Assembly (NCBI GenBank): GCA_947446335.1
Contig: CANFGA010000010.1
Span: 1-19,365 of the forward strand
Direction of reading: 5' to 3'
DNA length: 19,365 nucleotides
From: Oxalobacteraceae bacterium
GTDB lineage: Bacteria > Pseudomonadota > Gammaproteobacteria > Burkholderiales > Burkholderiaceae_D
Made by a program: the position numbers and the translations under genes
In this document: positions 16,903 to 19,365 of the stretch, piece by piece
Layout: the number at the start of each line of letters is the position of its first letter
Numbering within the stretch: position 1 is the first letter of the stretch
Notes under the pieces: generated by a model
Database searches by the model: none
Told to the model about the DNA's origin: nothing
What the model saw: only the letters and a program-made list of their open reading frames with translations

Positions 16903-17634
16903 ATGCAGTTCGATTTCCGGCATAAAAAATTCATCGTGACCGGCGCCACCAGCGGTATAGGCCGGGTCACCGCGCAACTGTTGCGCGCCTCCGGTGCCGA
17001 GGTCGTCGCGGTAGGCCGCAACACGGAATCTTTGGCGAGTTTGCAGTTGGAAACCGGTTGTCAGCCATTGCAACTCGACATCGCCGACAGTAGCGCCATC
17101 GAAGCTGCGCTATCCCGGGTACACGATATTGATGGCCTGGTGAACTGCTCCGGCATTACGCTGCTTGAATCGTGCCTGAAGCTCGATGGCGATGATTTCG
17201 ACCGCATCATGGCCGTCAACGCGCGCGGCGCTGCGCTCGTGTCGCGCCATGTGGCGCAGCGCATGATTGAGCAACAGCGCACAGGCAGCATCGTCAACGT
17301 CTCCAGTCAGGCGGCCTTGGTCGCGCTGGAAGATCATCTGTATTACTGCGCGTCCAAAGCGGCGCTCGATGCGATCACACGCGTCATGTGTCTTGAACTC
17401 GGGCCGCACGGTATCAGAGTCAACAGCGTTAACCCGACTGTTACATTGACGCCTATGGCGCAGCAGGCATGGAGCGATCCGGCGAAGCGCGATCCGATGC
17501 TGCAAGCGATTCCGTTACGCCGTTTTGCACAGCCGCTGGAAGTTGCCGCTCCGATCCTGTTTTTGCTTAGCGATGCTGCATCAATGATCAGCGGCGTCAG
17601 TTTGCCGGTCGATGGCGGCTATACCTGCCGCTGA
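16903..17634 (+). CDS. Short-chain dehydrogenase/reductase resembling L-xylulose reductase (DCXR-like)
   Basis: A 243-residue SDR with cofactor motif TGATSGIG (13-20), NCSG (81-84, in place of the usual NNAG), catalytic serine in NVSSQ (132-136), and Tyr148 with Lys152 (YCASK). The end of the second strand (VVAVGRN) lacks an acidic residue, which favours NADP(H). The C-terminal half is strikingly like mammalian dicarbonyl/L-xylulose reductase: LELGPHGIRVNSVNPT, then a MxQxxWSDP element and FLLSDAASMISG. This suggests L-xylulose/xylitol interconversion or a related carbonyl sugar such as erythrulose. AAGGAGG (16891-16897) lies 5 bases before the start. It is the last gene of the cluster; transposon debris begins 29 bases after its stop and no terminator hairpin is visible. 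Confidence 0.85.
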   Translation: MQFDFRHKKFIVTGATSGIGRVTAQLLRASGAEVVAVGRNTESLASLQLETGCQPLQLDIADSSAIEAALSRVHDIDGLVNCSGITLLESCLKLDGDDFDRIMAVNARGAALVSRHVAQRMIEQQRTGSIVNVSSQAALVALEDHLYYCASKAALDAITRVMCLELGPHGIRVNSVNPTVTLTPMAQQAWSDPAKRDPMLQAIPLRRFAQPLEVAAPILFLLSDAASMISGVSLPVDGGYTCR

Positions 17635-17663
17635 AGCGTTGCTGTACAAGTGATCAAGGCCTG

Positions 17664-17688
17664 TGTCATTTTCAGAAGACGACTGCAC
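17664..17688 (+). repeat. Tn402/Tn5053-family 25-bp terminal inverted repeat, copy 1
   Basis: A 25-base sequence starting TGTCATTTTCAGAAG and ending GACTGCAC, matching from memory the terminal repeats of Tn402/Tn5053-family transposons (including the ends of class 1 integrons). It is identical to copy 2 at 18244-18268 and in the same orientation. It marks the outer end of a transposon remnant lying to its right. Confidence 0.85.
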
Positions 17689-17692
17689 AAAC

Positions 17693-17711
17693 TGTCAGAA
17701 GTCGTCTGCAG
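17693..17711 (+). repeat. 19-bp subterminal repeat of the Tn402/Tn5053 type
   Basis: TGTCAGAAGTCGTCTGCAG resembles the repeated transposase (TniA) binding sites found inside the ends of this family. It lies just inside copy 1 of the terminal repeat and ahead of the resolvase remnant, and confirms that the end faces right. Confidence 0.65.
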
Positions 17712-17720
17712 AGACTCAGA

Positions 17721-18242
17721 TTACTGCTTGGGCAGCAATTTTTCACCATCAGGTCGCAATTTGCCTTGGGGAGAGACATGCCAATACAGTGTCTATCGGG
17801 TAACCCCGAGCTTTTTGCAAAGATCTCCGACCTTGGTTTCCGGTTGCCCCATCGCCGCCATTGCCATGCGCAGTTTAGTGATAGTCATCTTGAACGTCCG
17901 GCCGCCATTACGGCCTCTTGCTCGCGCCGAAGCCAATCCGGCAACTGTGTGCTCTGAGGTCAGCTAGCGCTCGAACTCGGCAAGGGCGGCGAAAATGCCG
18001 AAGACCAGCTTGCAGGCTGTGGGCGTGGTGTCGATTGCTGTGCTATGCCCGCATAGCACCTTCAGTCGCACACGCCGACCGACTAGGTCATGCACCGTGT
18101 TGATCAGATGGCGCAGATCCCGGCCGAGCCGGGCAAGCTTCCACACGGCCAGCGCATCACCTTCGCGCAGCGCCTCGAGATAGGCCAGAAGACCAGGGCG
18201 GTCTTCCCGCTGGCCTGACACCTGATTCTCATATAAGTGCAG
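17721..18242 (-). pseudogene. tniR: Broken serine resolvase of the TniR type
   Basis: Reading leftwards from 18242, one frame without shifts gives a resolvase body: HLYENQVSGQREDRPGL, WKLARLGRDLRHLINTVHD, KLVFGIFAALAEFER, then after a TAG (17964-17966) GLASARARGRNGGRTFKM and MGQPETKVGDLCKELGVTR, then a second stop (TAG) and a final YWHVSPQGKLRPDGEKLL. The true end is at 17721. Both stops replace residues that are Glu and Gln in the TniR proteins I recall. The N-terminal 35-40 residues with the catalytic serine are missing, cut at the terminal repeat at 18244. The gene cannot make an active resolvase, which normally resolves cointegrates at res. Confidence 0.85.
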
Positions 18243-18243
18243 C

Positions 18244-18268
18244 TGTCATTTTCAGAAGACGACTGCAC
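18244..18268 (+). repeat. Terminal repeat copy 2, left end of the miniature element
   Basis: Identical over 25 bases to copy 1 at 17664-17688, 580 bases apart in direct orientation. Recombination between these copies could delete the resolvase remnant between them. Confidence 0.85.
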
Positions 18269-18318
18269 CAGTTCATTGGGCTGGCCGCCGTGTGTGCTTA
18301 TGACTCCTGAACGTGACG

Positions 18319-18380
18319 TGTCAGAAGTCCTATGCACGAAATGCCGCGAGAGGCCGGGAGTGCTCAGAAGTCACATACAC
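18319..18380 (+). repeat. Two 19-bp subterminal repeats inside the left end
   Basis: TGTCAGAAGTCCTATGCAC (18319-18337) and GCTCAGAAGTCACATACAC (18362-18380) share TCAGAAGT and a trailing CAC, and resemble the core of the terminal repeat. Such repeats are transposase-binding sites in the Tn402/Tn5053 family. Confidence 0.6.
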
Positions 18381-18434
18381 GGCGCGACGAAGCAGGAACT
18401 GCCGCAAATTCCGGCGATCAACCGACAAGTTGCC

Positions 18435-18521
18435 ATGATGCGATCTGCCAAGTGTCCGAATGTTCGCGAGGCTGCTGGACAGCTCAAGATCGGCAGGGCC
18501 GCTCTATACGTCGCCCTGTAA
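18435..18521 (+). other. Possible resolvase C-terminal helix-turn-helix fragment
   Basis: A short open frame ending at 18521 reads NVREAAGQLKIGRAALYVAL before its stop. This has the look of the DNA-binding tail of a serine resolvase (VREAAxxLxIGxxALY). No resolvase catalytic region precedes it in frame, so it would be a detached gene end carried inside the miniature element. The fragment is short and the match is by eye only. Confidence 0.3.
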
Positions 18522-18528
18522 GCAACGA

Positions 18529-18546
18529 GTGCAGCCCACTCCTGAC
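18529..18546 (-). repeat. Subterminal repeat inside the right end, inverted
   Basis: GTGCAGCCCACTCCTGAC, read on the minus strand, gives GTCAGGAGTGGGCTGCAC. This fits the same pattern as the left-end subterminal repeats and lies 5 bases inside the right terminal repeat. Confidence 0.5.
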
Positions 18547-18551
18547 GTTAC

Positions 18552-18576
18552 GTGCAGTCGTCTTCTGAAAATGATA
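18552..18576 (-). repeat. Terminal repeat copy 3, right end of the miniature element
   Basis: Reverse complement of the 25-bp terminal repeat with one mismatch, near its outer end (ATGATA where ATGACA is expected). It faces copy 2. Confidence 0.82.
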
Positions 18577-18591
18577 CACGCACGCCAACTG

Positions 18592-18846
18592 AACACTTTT
18601 ATCGCCTTCTACGCCTGCCTGCGCGTGTCGATCGACATGCAGGGCATCAACAAGCTCGACGTGCTCGAGTACTGCGCCGCGCAAAAGCTCGGCATGCCCG
18701 ACATGGTCTCGGACACGATCAGCGGTAGGGTGGACTAATAGCAGCGCGAAATCGGTAAACTCTTGGGGCGCTGTGCGCCCGACGACGTGCTGGTGGTGGC
18801 CGAGATATCGCGCCTGACCCGGTCCGCGTGTGACTTTCTGAATTAG
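18592..18846 (+). pseudogene. N-terminal fragment of a second, different serine resolvase
   Basis: In frame from about 18592: IAFYACLRVSIDMQ with the catalytic serine at 18628-18630, LDVLEYCAAQKLGMPDMVSDTISGRVD, then two adjacent stops (18736-18741), and in the same frame REIGKLLGRCAPDDVLVVAEISRLTRS before a third stop at 18844. These are clear resolvase N-domain motifs, of a subfamily different from the TniR remnant. No ATG lies at the expected start; the frame reads through from the terminal repeat at 18552-18576. The middle and C-terminal parts are absent. The gene is non-functional and points away from the TniR remnant. Confidence 0.78.
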
Positions 18847-18982
18847 CTGCGTCGATTTGGAAATTGCTGCGACACGCACTTTTCCGAGGACTGTAGGAAA
18901 CATGCCGTGGTATGCTTGAAAAAGAGGCAAAGCGCTTCTCACTCTGAATAAAACACTTTTCAATCCTCTTCAGAGAGTCACC
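18847..18982. other. Short gap before the recombinase gene
   Basis: No gene or clear repeat is seen. It should hold the start signals of the gene at 18983; CAGAGAG just upstream is a modest ribosome site. Confidence 0.3.
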
Positions 18983-19365
18983 ATGGCACAAGCAGCAGTT
19001 CTCAAGCCGGGCCAGTACCGGCATCTACTCCTTCTCACCGAAGCCACTAACCGCGACCATGAGCGCGATATTCTTGTCCTATTGTTGGGTATCCACGTCG
19101 GCATGCGCGTGTCAGAAATCGCGCAAATCGAGGTCGGCGATGTCTTATTTCCTTCCGGTGCGATCCGGCAAGAAGTATCTCTTTGCGTTTTCATCACGAA
19201 GGGGTGCCGCCAGCGCTGCATCTATCAGACCAATCGCACTTTGATTGAAGCGCTGGATCGTTACCTGGCGCACCGGATCGAACGGCGTTGGCGCATGAGT
19301 GACGACGCGAAAAAGTATCGCGGCCCGCGTGCGGACAGCAAGCTGATCCTGACCTTCAAGGGCTA
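18983..19365 (+). CDS. Tyrosine recombinase/integrase-like protein, partial (runs off the window)
   Basis: Open from ATG 18983 to the window end, giving 127 residues with no stop. The stretch LVLLLGIHVGMRVSEIAQIEVGDVLF (residues 31-56) is the helix carrying the first catalytic arginine (Arg42) of tyrosine recombinases. FITKGCRQRCIY (70-81) fits the beta-hairpin with the catalytic lysine (Lys73). The catalytic core starts within about 30 residues of the N-terminus, so the usual SAM-like core-binding domain is absent. That occurs in a group of short integrase-like proteins I recall from plasmids and transposon regions. The rest of the catalytic set (His, Arg, Tyr) would lie beyond the edge. It probably belongs to the mobile debris rather than to the sugar clusters. 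Confidence 0.72.
   Translation, partial: MAQAAVLKPGQYRHLLLLTEATNRDHERDILVLLLGIHVGMRVSEIAQIEVGDVLFPSGAIRQEVSLCVFITKGCRQRCIYQTNRTLIEALDRYLAHRIERRWRMSDDAKKYRGPRADSKLILTFKG

Larger units (their letters stand above)
17664..18242. mobile_element. Remnant of a Tn402/Tn5053-family transposon
   Basis: This stretch holds one terminal repeat, one subterminal repeat and a broken tniR-like resolvase gene, but no transposase (tniA), tniB or tniQ. It stops at the second terminal repeat at 18244. It looks like one end of a transposon whose remainder was lost or replaced by the 333-bp element next to it. Confidence 0.65.
18244..18576. mobile_element. 333-bp miniature element bounded by Tn402/Tn5053-type inverted repeats
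   Basis: A perfect 25-bp terminal repeat at 18244-18268 faces a near-perfect inverted copy (24 of 25 matches) at 18552-18576. Two 19-bp-type subterminal repeats follow the left end and one precedes the right end in inverted orientation. The interior has no transposase gene, so the element could only move with enzymes supplied from elsewhere. The 5-bp flanks (GCAGC on the left, CACGC on the right) do not match, so there is no target duplication of the expected kind. Either one flank was lost later or the ends come from different events. Confidence 0.7.

Noticed and set aside
18239..18581. Five-base target duplication around the miniature element
   Set aside because: The flanks are GCAGC and CACGC and do not match, so no duplication can be claimed.

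Overview
The window looks like chromosomal DNA of a beta-proteobacterium, most likely Burkholderiales/Oxalobacteraceae. This is an inference from moderately high GC, the style of the ABC transporters and AraC regulators, and the Tn402/Tn5053-type debris; no marker gene fixes the taxon. All intact genes lie on the + strand.

Region 1 (about 531-8233) is a compact polyol/pentose catabolic operon. It encodes a CUT1-type sugar-binding protein, two inner-membrane permeases, a zinc-dependent xylitol/polyol dehydrogenase, a MalK-type ATPase, an AraC-family regulator and xylulokinase. The simplest reading is uptake of xylitol or a related polyol, oxidation to D-xylulose and phosphorylation to D-xylulose 5-phosphate.

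Region 2 (about 8234-17634) is a second polyol/ketose cluster. A 286-base gene-free stretch and a possible 34-codon leader ORF precede a second AraC regulator, paralogous to the first and collinear with it. Then come a ribose-type (CUT2) binding protein, a double-domain ATPase and a permease. These are followed by a zinc dehydrogenase resembling the erythritol/L-threitol dehydrogenase EltD, an FGGY kinase of unassigned substrate, a transaldolase, and a short-chain dehydrogenase close to L-xylulose reductase (DCXR). The logic appears to be: import a polyol or rare ketose, interconvert polyol and ketose with two dehydrogenases, phosphorylate, and pass the product to the pentose phosphate pathway. 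This gene combination is the best candidate here for an undescribed pathway. In both regions the binding-protein gene is followed by an RNA hairpin, which would favour excess binding protein over membrane components.

Region 3 (about 17664-19365) is decayed mobile DNA that begins 29 bases after the last catabolic gene. Three copies of a 25-bp Tn402/Tn5053-family terminal repeat are present. Two of them face each other and bound a 333-bp element without transposase genes. That element sits between two broken, divergently oriented serine-resolvase genes, as expected for a family that inserts near res sites. A tyrosine recombinase gene lacking the usual N-terminal arm runs off the right edge.

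No rRNA, tRNA or CRISPR array was seen.
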